DNA of 34,529 nt from Treponema zioleckii (lineage in GTDB: Bacteria; Spirochaetota; Spirochaetia; Treponematales; Treponemataceae). The DNA lies in contig NZ_JPUF01000043.1 of NCBI RefSeq assembly GCF_014737315.1, forward strand, positions 1 to 34,529, in the 5' to 3' direction. The notes under the pieces are model-generated. The model was given only the letters and a program-made list of their open reading frames with translations. It was not told where the DNA came from and searched no databases. Position numbers and translations under genes: made by a program. This document shows positions 13,185 to 21,432 of this stretch, piece by piece (within the stretch, counting starts at the first letter, position 1; each line of letters opens with the position of its first letter).

Positions 13185-14798
13185 TTACTCAGCCATGTAT
13201 TTGTGGAGAGTTTTTCTTACGGCACCGGTTCCGCTGATTTCTTCAACGAAGAGATTTTCAATCAACTCGCCGATTCCTGCTTTGTACAAGTCGATTCCGA
13301 AGATTCGCTCGTTCGCGAGGATTGGCTTTAACTGACCTTTGTAAGATTCTGGCTTTCCAAGTTCGATTCCCTTGAGGTGAGCTGTCAATTCTGGAATCAT
13401 TGGGTCTGGAGAAAGCTCGAATGCTTTTCCGTTGTCGTCCAATGCGAGGAGATAGCGGCACCAACCGGCTATTGCCAGAGGAATTGCCTTGAGTTTTTTT
13501 GCGTTTCCGTCACGGGCAACGTAAGACTTGATTGTTTCGCCGAATCGGATTCCTACTTTCTGTGAAGTGTCGCAGGCGATTCTCTGTGGTGTGTCTGGCA
13601 TGAATGGGTTTGGCAGGCGCACGTTGATTACTTCGTTTACGAAGTCTTTTGGCGAGAGGATTTTTGGGTCTGTAACTACAGGCATTCCTTCTACAGGTCC
13701 AACTTTGTGTACGAGGGCAGACAAATCTGCGTCCCTCATTTCGTCGGCAATCAGATTGTATCCCAAGAGACAGCCGTAAACTGCAAGGGAAGTGTGGAGC
13801 GGATTCAAGCAGGTGGTTACCTTCATGCGTTCTACGTTGTTAACCGTGTCACGGTCAGTCAGGTAAACGCCTGCTTTTTCGAGAGGTGGTCGGCCGTTCG
13901 GGAAGCGGTCTTCAATAACGAGGTACTGAGGTCCTTCCGCATTCACGAATGGTGCTATGTATGTTTTATTTTTGGTGATGACGGGCTGCATTGCCTCAAT
14001 TCCGTCCGCCTCAAGCCGCTTTCCGATTTCTTCGCTTGGTCGTGGGGTGATTTTGTCAATCATGCTCCACGGGAACGAAACTTTTTCTTCGTCCTCAAGC
14101 CATGCGCAATATTCCGCGCTTACGAATCCTTTTTTCTGCCATTCGCGTGCGATTGTGGTGATTGATGAGCGGAGTTTTTCTCCGTTGTGCGAACAGTTGT
14201 CCATGCTGACTACGGCAATTGGTTTTGCTCCGTTCTGGAATCTATGGTATAAAAGTGAAGCTACCTGTCCCATCGCGGTTTTTGGGGCAGCTGCTCCGGC
14301 TTCAATGTCTGCTTTTGCCATCGGAAGGTATGAGCCGTCTGAGCCGTAGAGTGCGTAGCCTTTTTCGGTAATCGTAAAGCTTACCATCTGCAATGAAGGA
14401 GATGCGAAAATCTCTTTCATTCGTGCCCATTCTGCAGTGTTTCCAGGAATCGATTTGATTGCTTCTGCGAGTGAGCCGATTACGCGTTTGTCAACGTTTC
14501 CGTCCGGCTTTAATGTTACGCCGAGAACGAGGTTGTCGTGCGGAACGTACATTTCATCGATGATGTCGAATCCGAAAGTCTCGACGCAGCAGATTCCCTT
14601 GTCGCTTTCGCCGTTAGCGATGAGCGTGTCCTGCAATCCGCCGATGAAAATTCTGAAAATGTTTCCAGCTCCAAAGTGTGCCCAAATTGGCTCTTTCTTT
14701 GTGCGTTCCTGCATTGCTGCAATGTCATAGCTAGGAATCTTTACTCCGGCTTTTGCCCAGCCGTCTTTGTCTTTTAATCCTTCGATTGTAAGTTTCAT
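13185..14798 (-). CDS. uxuB: Fructuronate reductase (D-mannonate oxidoreductase)
   Basis: It reversibly reduces D-fructuronate to D-mannonate with NADH. The 537-residue protein belongs to the polyol-specific long-chain dehydrogenase family. It has a nucleotide-binding region near GAGNIFRIFIGG, the VVSMDNCSHNG segment (counterpart of SCDNxxxNG), and the catalytic-lysine stretch MKVTTCLNPLHTSLA (K, N and H in family spacing). The start at 14798 (MKLTIEGL) follows a GGGG-containing ribosome binding site; a longer in-frame start at 14846 would overlap uxuA. It lies 11 bases downstream of uxuA in the same operon. Confidence 0.92.
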   Translation of the reverse strand: MKLTIEGLKDKDGWAKAGVKIPSYDIAAMQERTKKEPIWAHFGAGNIFRIFIGGLQDTLIANGESDKGICCVETFGFDIIDEMYVPHDNLVLGVTLKPDGNVDKRVIGSLAEAIKSIPGNTAEWARMKEIFASPSLQMVSFTITEKGYALYGSDGSYLPMAKADIEAGAAAPKTAMGQVASLLYHRFQNGAKPIAVVSMDNCSHNGEKLRSSITTIAREWQKKGFVSAEYCAWLEDEEKVSFPWSMIDKITPRPSEEIGKRLEADGIEAMQPVITKNKTYIAPFVNAEGPQYLVIEDRFPNGRPPLEKAGVYLTDRDTVNNVERMKVTTCLNPLHTSLAVYGCLLGYNLIADEMRDADLSALVHKVGPVEGMPVVTDPKILSPKDFVNEVINVRLPNPFMPDTPQRIACDTSQKVGIRFGETIKSYVARDGNAKKLKAIPLAIAGWCRYLLALDDNGKAFELSPDPMIPELTAHLKGIELGKPESYKGQLKPILANERIFGIDLYKAGIGELIENLFVEEISGTGAVRKTLHKYMAE

Positions 14799-14809
14799 GT
14801 TCTTCCCCT

Positions 14810-15943
14810 TTATTTTCTTGTCTGGTTTTTTTCTATTGCTTCCCAAAGTCCGTTGAGATATGCGGCTCCGAGCGCGCGGTCATAAAGTCCGTAGCCCGGC
14901 ATTGCCTTCTCTCCCCAAATCATTCGTCCGTGGTCTGGGCGGATTGGGCCTGTAAATCCAATGTCGTAAAGTGCCTTCATGATTTCGTACATGTCAAAAT
15001 TTCCGTCGCTGGAAAGGTGTGCGGCTTCCTCAAAGTTTGGCTTGCCTTGCTTGATTTTTTCGCCAGTCCATGATGTGACGGCACTTCCGTCCGGTCTCTG
15101 GAATGTATTGAAGCGCAGGTTTCGTACATGCGCAAAGTGAATGCGACCTTTTAGGCTGCGAATCATTTCTGGAAGGTTGTTTTCTGGATTTGTTCCGTAG
15201 CTTCCTGAGCAGAAAGTGACTCCGTTGTGAGGATTGTCAACCATTTTCATCATGCGTGTGATGTTCTTCTGGTTTGTGATGATTCTAGGCAGCCCAAAAA
15301 CGCTCCATGCTGGGTCATCCGGGTGGATTGCCATGTTGATGTTGTACTTGTCGCAAACTGGCATTATGCGCTCAAGGAAATATTTGAGGTTTTCAAAGAG
15401 TTTTTCGTCATCAATGTCTTTGTACAATTCAAAAAGTTCCTTTACTTTTGCCATGCGCTCTGGCTCCCAGCCCGGCATTACAGTTCCGTTCATGTCGCCT
15501 GAAATCGAATTGAACATTTCTTCCGGTTTGATTGCGTCAACTGCTTCCTGTGTGTACGCGAGAACTGTTGAGCCGTCTTCCCGCTTTCGGGCAAGCTCCG
15601 TTCGCGTCCAGTCGAATACTGGCATAAAATTGTAGCAAACAAGATGAATGTCCTCTTCGCCCAAGTTTTTGAGTGTCTCAATGTAAGCGTCAATGTCCTT
15701 GTCTCGGTCCGCGCTTCCTGTTTTGATTGCGTCCGAAACGTTCACGCTTTCGATTCCCGCAATGCGGAGTCCTGCCTTTGCAACTTCGTCTTTGAGCGCA
15801 CGGATTCTCTCACGGCTCCAGACTTCGCCTGGCTTCGTATCGTAAAGTGTTGTGATTATTCCCTTTACGCCGGGAATCTGTCGTATTTGCTCCAATGTTA
15901 CGGTGTCGAATTTTGAACCGTACCAACGTAATGTCATTTCCAT
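14810..15943 (-). CDS. uxuA: D-mannonate dehydratase, paralogue 1
   Basis: It dehydrates D-mannonate to 2-keto-3-deoxy-D-gluconate. At 377 residues it is clearly UxuA: MEMTLRWYGS start, CYNFMPVFDWTRTEL, MAIHPDDP, FCSGSYGTNPENNLP, HFAHVRN and RPDHGR. H207, C245, H272 and D337 are the likely metal ligands. Compared with the second copy at 19991 it carries a 19-residue insertion after NLRFN (about 280-302). A GGAGG ribosome binding site precedes the ATG. It is followed by uxuB, and preceded on the same strand by the GntR gene 112 bases away. Confidence 0.96.
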   Translation of the reverse strand: MEMTLRWYGSKFDTVTLEQIRQIPGVKGIITTLYDTKPGEVWSRERIRALKDEVAKAGLRIAGIESVNVSDAIKTGSADRDKDIDAYIETLKNLGEEDIHLVCYNFMPVFDWTRTELARKREDGSTVLAYTQEAVDAIKPEEMFNSISGDMNGTVMPGWEPERMAKVKELFELYKDIDDEKLFENLKYFLERIMPVCDKYNINMAIHPDDPAWSVFGLPRIITNQKNITRMMKMVDNPHNGVTFCSGSYGTNPENNLPEMIRSLKGRIHFAHVRNLRFNTFQRPDGSAVTSWTGEKIKQGKPNFEEAAHLSSDGNFDMYEIMKALYDIGFTGPIRPDHGRMIWGEKAMPGYGLYDRALGAAYLNGLWEAIEKNQTRK

Positions 15944-16055
15944 AAAAAATATCCTCCAAAAATTAGGGCGTTTGTTCTGTCCTTCTACAATTTTAGATTC
16001 ATCAATATTTCAGATAAAAGCACAATTCTTATTTCTTTTAGCACTGTTTTTGTGC

Positions 16056-16784
16056 TTACTCATGGGCGACCGAATTTCTTAGCAATGCGGTGAATCTTTC
16101 TTCTGCGGAAAGGGTCTCGGTTGCAAAGTAATCCGGGTAGTCCTGCAACAGTTTCTGCAACTGGTTTTCCAGCTGATGCAGGTGGGCTTTTATCGTAATT
16201 TGCGCAAAATCAGCGTTGTTTTCTTGAATCGCCGAGATGATTTTCTGATGCTGCAGAATCGTCTCCATCATTATGTCCTTGTTCCATGCCGTGATGAGAC
16301 GGATTCTGGAATAATGATTGCTGTTGTTTTCGATAGTTTCCCATGCGAGCTTTTGCCCGGTTATTTTGAACATAAAATGATGAAATTCGTTGTCCAACTG
16401 CATGAACGTGTTGTAATCGCACATGTTGACGGTGGCAGTTTGCTTTTCGAGGTTAAGTTCAAGTTCTGCCAAATCCTTGCGGGTGTAGTTTTCGATTACA
16501 AGTTCGATGTTTGCACATTCAAGGCTTTCTCTTACAAATCGTTCTTGCTCGACTTTTGAAAAATCGATTTTTGAAACAATCGTCTCTTTTTGCGGAAACA
16601 TTTTTATGAGTCCGTCTCTTTGCAATCTGATGAATGCTTCCCTCACAGGCGTTCTGCTAACGTTGAGCGTTTTAGCGACTTCCTGAGTGCTCATAACCGT
16701 TCCCGGTTTTAATTGTAAAGACATGATGTTTTTTCTGAGGGCGTTGTAAACTGCGGATTGCACGCTGGAATCTTTGCTGCTCAT
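16056..16784 (-). CDS. GntR/FCD-family regulator, probable hexuronate (UxuR-like) repressor
   Basis: A 242-residue FadR-subfamily GntR regulator. The N-terminal winged helix-turn-helix (about 8-75) contains MSTQEVAKTLNVSRTPVREA. The all-helical FCD ligand domain follows (about 80-225), with metal-type residues in DNEFHHFMF and a later His-rich helix (IKAHLHQLE). It is transcribed in the uxuAB direction and divergently from the TRAP operon, so fructuronate or glucuronate is the likely effector. It has an AAGGAG site and a TTGACA-17-TAACAT promoter whose -10 lies in the same motif as the TRAP promoter, implying autoregulation. Confidence 0.9.
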   Translation of the reverse strand: MSSKDSSVQSAVYNALRKNIMSLQLKPGTVMSTQEVAKTLNVSRTPVREAFIRLQRDGLIKMFPQKETIVSKIDFSKVEQERFVRESLECANIELVIENYTRKDLAELELNLEKQTATVNMCDYNTFMQLDNEFHHFMFKITGQKLAWETIENNSNHYSRIRLITAWNKDIMMETILQHQKIISAIQENNADFAQITIKAHLHQLENQLQKLLQDYPDYFATETLSAEERFTALLRNSVAHE

Positions 16785-16811
16785 ATTCTGTCTCCTTGAA
16801 TTCTTGCTGGC

Positions 16812-16840
16812 ATGTTAGCACTAGAAAAATGCACTGTCAA
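16812..16840 (-). promoter_or_regulatory. Promoter and candidate operator of the gntR-uxuAB arm
   Basis: Reading the minus strand, TTGACA (16840-16835), a 17-base spacer and TAACAT (16817-16812) form a strong promoter. The -10 sits within GCTAACATGCCAG, matching TCTAACATGTTAG of the divergent promoter. This is a candidate binding site for the GntR protein. Confidence 0.7.
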
Positions 16841-16996
16841 TAAAATATCAGTTCTAAAAATGATTTTTTAATTGAATCTTTTGATGGAAAAATGAATTAA
16901 ATTGTTAAGAGATAATGATTTATAAGATGTGAAAAATATTGAAAAAATCTTTAGTTCTATAATTTGCATGTTTTTTAATAAATTTTATTTTGGGGC

Positions 16997-17041
16997 TTGA
17001 CGATAACTAATTTAGAATCTAACATGTTAGTATATCTAACA
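16997..17041 (+). promoter_or_regulatory. TRAP operon promoter with overlapping palindromic operator
   Basis: TTGACG (16997-17002), a 17-base spacer and TAACAT (17020-17025) form the promoter. CTAACATGTTAG (17019-17030) is a perfect 12-bp palindrome over the -10. It overlaps a second inverted repeat, TGTTAG-TATAT-CTAACA (17025-17041), across the predicted start. A GntR repressor bound here would block polymerase. Confidence 0.75.
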
Positions 17042-17063
17042 GGTCAAAAAGGAGGACTTTTTT

Positions 17064-18064
17064 ATGAAAAAACTATTTTATATTCTTTGGGCGCTTTGCT
17101 CTTGTGTGGAATGGTTTTCACATCATGCAATGAGAAGAGCAATAAGGCTCAGGAAAAAATTTCTGTAACTTTTGCAGGAACAGAGCCTGCTACTACAGGT
17201 CAGAGCCGAATGATGCAGTCTGTTGCAGACAAACTCAACGCAACAGGAAGATTCAATGCTACCGTACAGGTTGCAGGTGCTCTTTCTGGAGACACTGACG
17301 CTCTCGTAACACAGGCAAAACTCGGAATCAACCTTGTAGTTCCAAGTGACCCAGGCCGTCTTGCAAGCCAGTTCAACATTCCAGACTTGAACATCCTTAT
17401 GGCTCCATACATTCTTACAGACCCTGCAGCCCTCAAAAAGCTCCCAGACACAAAACTCTTCAAAGAGTGGCAGGCTGAGCTTGAGAAACAGGGAATCGTT
17501 TATATTACAAATATGTACAACGGATTCCGCTGCTTCTACACTACAACTCCTGTAGAGCACGTTGCAGACCTTTCTGGTCTCCGCATCCGCGGTTTCGGTA
17601 ACGCAATCGGAAACAACTTGGCTAAATACTTCGGATTTGCAAATATCGGTATTGCTTGGGGCGAGGTATTCCCAGGAATCCAGCAGAAAACTCTCGACGG
17701 ATGTGAAGTTCAGGTTGCTAACGCTGACGGTTCACGAATCTACGAAGTTGCTAAGAACCTTGCTATGACAAAGCACTACATGCTTCAGTCTGCATTCGTA
17801 TGTTCAGCAGCTTTCTACAGAGGCTTGAGCGATGCTGACCGCGAGCTTTTCACAAAGACAATGCGCGAAGCTGCTGTTGAGTATGGCCAGATTATTCAGA
17901 ACGAAGAAGTTGGCTACTACGACAACATGAAGAAAAACGGTGTAAAAATCGTTGACGTAGACATCGCTGAATTCCAGAAGGCTATTGAACCTCTTTACAC
18001 AAACAATGATTTGGGATTCTCTGCCGGACTCAAAGACAGACTTTTCAAGGAGCTTGCTGAATAA
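17064..18064 (+). CDS. TRAP transporter substrate-binding protein (DctP), frame broken near start
   Basis: This is the periplasmic, probably lipid-anchored binding protein of a TRAP transporter. The mature part is typical DctP (ISVTFAGTEPATTGQSRMMQ, then LRIRGFGN with the carboxylate-binding Arg, and WGEVFPGIQQKTLDGCEVQ). The natural start should be the ATG at 17064 after GGAGG, giving MKKTILYSLGALLLCGMVFT and a lipobox-like FTSC. The present sequence has six A after that ATG where seven are needed, so the ATG is out of frame with the rest. The only in-frame upstream start (ATG 17024) lies inside the operator. Either a one-base sequencing or assembly error, or a real inactivating or phase-variable deletion, is likely. 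Hexuronate is the probable ligand by context. Confidence 0.85.
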
Positions 18065-18078
18065 TAGCCGCTTTTTAT

Positions 18079-18128
18079 AGGTCTGTTCTTTTGATGATTG
18101 TGAATCAGAGGGGCAGACCTCTTTTTTG
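18079..18128 (+). terminator. Hairpin between dctP and dctQ
   Basis: AGGTCTG (18079-18085) pairs with CAGACCT (18114-18120), followed by CTTTTTTG. Its position suggests partial termination or 3'-end protection, giving more binding protein than membrane subunits. Confidence 0.65.
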
Positions 18129-18157
18129 ATACGCTCAGAATCTTTTAAGGATTTTAT

Positions 18158-18655
18158 ATGAAAAAACTTTATGAGTACTTTTGCAAAGTTGAGACAGCTA
18201 TATGTGGCGTAGGATTCATTTTCCTTGTTGTTCTTATTTTTGGTTCTGCAATTTTGCGTTTCTGCCGAATGTCTATGGCTTGGAATACAGACCTTGCCAT
18301 GTTGTTCCTTCCGTGGTGTTCTTTCCTCGGAGCTGACATTGCATGGCGCAGTGGTCAGTTGATAGGTATCGATATTATTACGCGATACTTTCCTAAAAAT
18401 CTTCAGAAAGTGATTACAATGCTTGTTTATGCAATCGTTTTTGTTGCAAGCGTTATAATTTGTATTTATGGTATAAAACTTTCATGGGTTGAACGTGTTC
18501 GAACGTTCCAATCTTTGCCGATTCCTTATTCTCTTGTACATATAAGTCTTGTTGTTGCGACATTCTCTATGTCGATTTCAACAGTCATAAAAATAGTTTC
18601 GTGCATTAAGCACTTCTCTGAAAATGATAAGGCTGATAAAGCCGTTAAGGCTTAA
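18158..18655 (+). CDS. TRAP transporter small permease subunit (DctQ)
   Basis: A 165-residue membrane protein with four hydrophobic segments (about 15-37, 45-60, 85-105 and 125-148) and the DctQ-type segment MAWNTDLAMLFLPWCSFLGADIAWR. It pairs with the large DctM subunit encoded 26 bases downstream. AAGGA lies before the ATG. It is part of the dctPQM-uxuA operon. Confidence 0.9.
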   Translation: MKKLYEYFCKVETAICGVGFIFLVVLIFGSAILRFCRMSMAWNTDLAMLFLPWCSFLGADIAWRSGQLIGIDIITRYFPKNLQKVITMLVYAIVFVASVIICIYGIKLSWVERVRTFQSLPIPYSLVHISLVVATFSMSISTVIKIVSCIKHFSENDKADKAVKA

Positions 18656-18681
18656 TTTTAGCTGATTGTCCGGAGTACGAT

Positions 18682-19980
18682 ATGACATTACTTCTTTTAT
18701 GCTTCGTTATATTTTTGCTGATGGGAATGCCCATCGCGTTTGTTATCGGAATAGCAGGATTCGCATTCTTTATGGGCGACCCAATGCTCAATTTTGAGGT
18801 TGCCGTTCAGCGAATCAGCGAACAGAGTCAGTCTTTTACGTTCCTTGCAGTTCCGTTCTTTATTTTTGCCGGAAATTTGATGAACGTTTCTGGAATTACG
18901 GATCAGCTTTTGAGCCTTGCGCGTCTTCTTACAAGAAGAATGTACGGCGGTACAGCGCAGATTTCTGTAGTTATGTCAACTTTGATGGGTGGAGTATCAG
19001 GTTCTGCGACCGCTGATGCCGCAATGGAAACACGAATCCTTGCCCCAGAGATGATGAAACGTGGTTACACAAAAGGTTATATTTGTGCTGTAAACTGTCT
19101 CACAGCTCTTATTACAGCAACTATTCCTCCAAGCCTTGGACTTATCATTTTCGGTTTTGTTGGTGAAGTTTCTATCGGTCGTCTTTTTGCCGCAGGAATT
19201 ATCCCTGGAATCTTGATGATGATTTTCCTTATGGCTACGACGACAATCACGAGCCGAATCCGAAAATTCGACGCGCCGGCTGTTGATGCGCCAAAACTTA
19301 CGCTTCGCGAGATTATTGATAATCTTAAAGAGTCAATCTGGGCTTTGCTCTTCCCAATCATTTTGATTGTCGGAATCCGTTTTGGTGTGTTCACACCGTC
19401 TGAATCTGGAGCATTTGCCGTAGTTTACGCTCTTGCCGTAGGTAAATTCGTTTACAAAAAGCTCAACTGGAAGAACTTTAAGGAAGCACTTATCACAACA
19501 GTTAAGGACAACGGTGCAATCATGTTGATTATCGCGATGTCTGGTCCGTTCAGCTTTGCGATTACTTGGGTAAAACTTCCTGCTGTTCTCAGTTCGTTCA
19601 TCTTTGGAATTACAAACCAGCCACAGCTTTTGACATTGCTTATGCTCGGCTTCCTCTTTGTAATCGGTATGTTCGTTGACTCAAACGTAAGCTTCCTCCT
19701 CCTCACTCCAATCTTCCTCCCGATGATTAAGAGCGTTGGAATGGATCCTGTTCACTTCGGCGTTCTTATGGCTACAATCGTAACTCTCGGTGTTATGACT
19801 CCGCCAATTGGTTCTGCCTTGTACACTGTTTGTGGAATTATTGATTGTCCGCCAGAGGAATACACAAAAGAAAGTCTGCCGTTCCTGTTCGCGATTTTGC
19901 TGGAACTTTCGATTTTGGTATTCTTCCCGAAAGTTGTTTTGTTTATTCCGAACATGATTTTTGGTGTGGCTGCGGGCTAA
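18682..19980 (+). CDS. TRAP transporter large permease subunit (DctM)
   Basis: A 432-residue, roughly 12-helix membrane protein that forms the ion-coupled transport channel of the TRAP system. Family hallmarks are PFFIFAGNLMN near residue 60, the GGVSGSATADAA segment, and a late MTPPIGSALYTVCG motif. It has a GGAG ribosome binding site. It is followed after 10 bases by the second uxuA, which ties transport to mannonate/hexuronate breakdown. Confidence 0.95.
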   Translation: MTLLLLCFVIFLLMGMPIAFVIGIAGFAFFMGDPMLNFEVAVQRISEQSQSFTFLAVPFFIFAGNLMNVSGITDQLLSLARLLTRRMYGGTAQISVVMSTLMGGVSGSATADAAMETRILAPEMMKRGYTKGYICAVNCLTALITATIPPSLGLIIFGFVGEVSIGRLFAAGIIPGILMMIFLMATTTITSRIRKFDAPAVDAPKLTLREIIDNLKESIWALLFPIILIVGIRFGVFTPSESGAFAVVYALAVGKFVYKKLNWKNFKEALITTVKDNGAIMLIIAMSGPFSFAITWVKLPAVLSSFIFGITNQPQLLTLLMLGFLFVIGMFVDSNVSFLLLTPIFLPMIKSVGMDPVHFGVLMATIVTLGVMTPPIGSALYTVCGIIDCPPEEYTKESLPFLFAILLELSILVFFPKVVLFIPNMIFGVAAG

Positions 19981-19990
19981 GAGGTAGTTT

Positions 19991-21055
19991 ATGAAAATGA
20001 CAATGAGATGGTTCGGTTCAAAATATGATACCGTAACCTTAAAACAGATTCGTCAGACGGCTTACGTAAAGGGGGTAATTTCTACTCTTTACAACAAAAT
20101 GCCTGGAGATTTGTGGACGGAAGATGAAATCAAGTCGCTCAAAGATGAGATTGAAGCTTCTGGACTTACTCTCGACGGTATTGAAAGCGTTAATATCAGC
20201 GATGCGATAAAAATTGGCGGAAACGACCGCGACAAAGACATTGAGGCTTATATCAAGACTTTGGAGAATCTCGGAAAGAACGATATTCACATGGTTTGCT
20301 ATAACTTTATGCCTGTTTTTGACTGGACTCGCACCGAGTTGGCTCGCTTGCGTCCGGATGGCTCAACCGTAATGGCTTACAATCAGAAGGCTGTAGATGC
20401 GATTGACCCGACAAAAATGTTCGACACTATTTCTGGTGACATGAATGGCACTGTAATGCCAGGTTGGGAACCGGAGCGCATGGCTAAGATAAAAGATTTG
20501 TTCAAAATGTACGAGGGAATTACGGAAGAAAAACTTTTTGCTAATCTCAAATACTTCTTGGACGCAATTATGCCGGCTTGCGATAAATACGACATCAATA
20601 TGGCTATTCACCCTGATGATCCTTCTTGGAGCGTTTTTGGTTTGCCTAGAATCATAACAAGTTTGCCGAACATTCAGCGAATGATGAAGATGACTGACAA
20701 TCCTCACAACGGAATTACGTTCTGTGCGGGCAGCTACGGAACTAACCCTGAAAACGACTTGCCGGCGATGATTCGTGCTTTAAAAGGACGCGTTCACTTT
20801 GCGCATGTTCGTAACTTGAAGTTTAACGACGGAAAAAATGACTTTGAGGAATCAGCTCATTTGAGCAGCGACGGTTCTTTCGACATGTACGAAATTGTAA
20901 AAGCTCTTTATGATATCGGCTTTACTGGACCAATTCGTCCTGACCATGGCCGAATGATTTGGGGTGAAAAAGCTATGCCTGGCTACGGATTGTACGATCG
21001 TGCACTTGGTGCTTCATACATCTGTGGCTTATGGGAAGCTATTTCAAAAAAATAG
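19991..21055 (+). CDS. uxuA: D-mannonate dehydratase, paralogue 2
   Basis: A 354-residue second UxuA with every catalytic segment kept (CYNFMPVFDWTRTEL, MAIHPDDP, FCAGSYGTNPENDLP, HFAHVRN, RPDHGR). By eye it is about 70 percent identical to the copy at 14810, diverging most in the N-terminal 60 residues. It lacks the 19-residue insert after NLKFN. It is the last gene of the TRAP operon (GAGG site, 10 bases after dctM). Its stop codon is the first base triplet of a terminator stem. Both copies appear intact; division of labour, such as different regulation or different sugar acids, is inferred. Confidence 0.95.
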   Translation: MKMTMRWFGSKYDTVTLKQIRQTAYVKGVISTLYNKMPGDLWTEDEIKSLKDEIEASGLTLDGIESVNISDAIKIGGNDRDKDIEAYIKTLENLGKNDIHMVCYNFMPVFDWTRTELARLRPDGSTVMAYNQKAVDAIDPTKMFDTISGDMNGTVMPGWEPERMAKIKDLFKMYEGITEEKLFANLKYFLDAIMPACDKYDINMAIHPDDPSWSVFGLPRIITSLPNIQRMMKMTDNPHNGITFCAGSYGTNPENDLPAMIRALKGRVHFAHVRNLKFNDGKNDFEESAHLSSDGSFDMYEIVKALYDIGFTGPIRPDHGRMIWGEKAMPGYGLYDRALGASYICGLWEAISKK

Positions 21056-21107
21056 GGAATCCCTAAAAATCACGGCTTTGAATTTTTAGAGTTCCCTAAT
21101 AATTTTT
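21053..21107 (+). terminator. Intrinsic terminator of the TRAP-uxuA operon
   Basis: TAGGGAA (21053-21059) and CTAAAAAT (21063-21070) pair with ATTTTTAG (21082-21089) and TTCCCTA (21092-21098), followed by a T-rich tract. The stem starts at the uxuA stop codon. Confidence 0.75.
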
Positions 21108-21132
21108 GACTCGAGCCTCCTTTTAACGAGTC

Positions 21133-21203
21133 CGGGCTGTCTGAATTGTCCCCCTCCCTGTAGCCATTTGGGATTCTTACTTTTCAGACAGCTCGTTTTT
21201 TCT
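21133..21203 (+). terminator. Second terminator-like hairpin with a 37-base loop
   Basis: CGGGCTGTCTGAA (21133-21145) pairs with TTCAGACAGCTCG (21183-21195) over 13 positions with one G:T, then six T residues. The long loop (21146-21182, C-rich then T-rich) is unusual for a plain terminator. Confidence 0.65.
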
Positions 21204-21272
21204 TTCTTTTCTTAATTATTCTTCCTTTCCCTTCTACTAAAGACTCCAGAAGTTTTACATTATTAGTTGACC

Positions 21273-21408
21273 AAAAATCTGCTCATGTCGTAACGGAGGC
21301 GGGGCACAAAAATGATTCTGACCGTTCGCGACCGAAGGGAGTCGGATACCTCTTACGGTCAGCCATCATTTTTGTGAAACGCTGCAGTGGAGACATGTGC
21401 AGATTTTT
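21273..21408. repeat. Long three-tier hairpin between convergent genes
   Basis: The outer arms are 21273-21289 and 21392-21408 (AAAAATCTGC-type, one mismatch). Middle arms CACAAAAATGAT (21305-21316) and ATCATTTTTGTG (21365-21376) are perfect. Inner arms are GACCGT (21320-21325) and ACGGTC (21355-21360). Together these form a 136-base stem-loop tail-to-tail between uxuA and the chemoreceptor. It may terminate the latter, act as a noncoding RNA, or be a mobile repeat. Confidence 0.7.
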
Positions 21409-21432
21409 GCCGCGATGAATTTATTAAAGATT

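Noticed and set aside
14799-14846. Longer start for uxuB
   Set aside because: It would overlap the end of uxuA, and the ATG at 14798 has a good GGGG site and matches the expected N-terminus.
16997-17063. DctP starting in the operator (TTG 16997 or ATG 17024)
   Set aside because: These triplets are parts of the -35 and operator, no ribosome binding site precedes them, and the sequence encoded before GLFYEKT has no signal-peptide character. A one-base deletion after the ATG at 17064 explains the data better.
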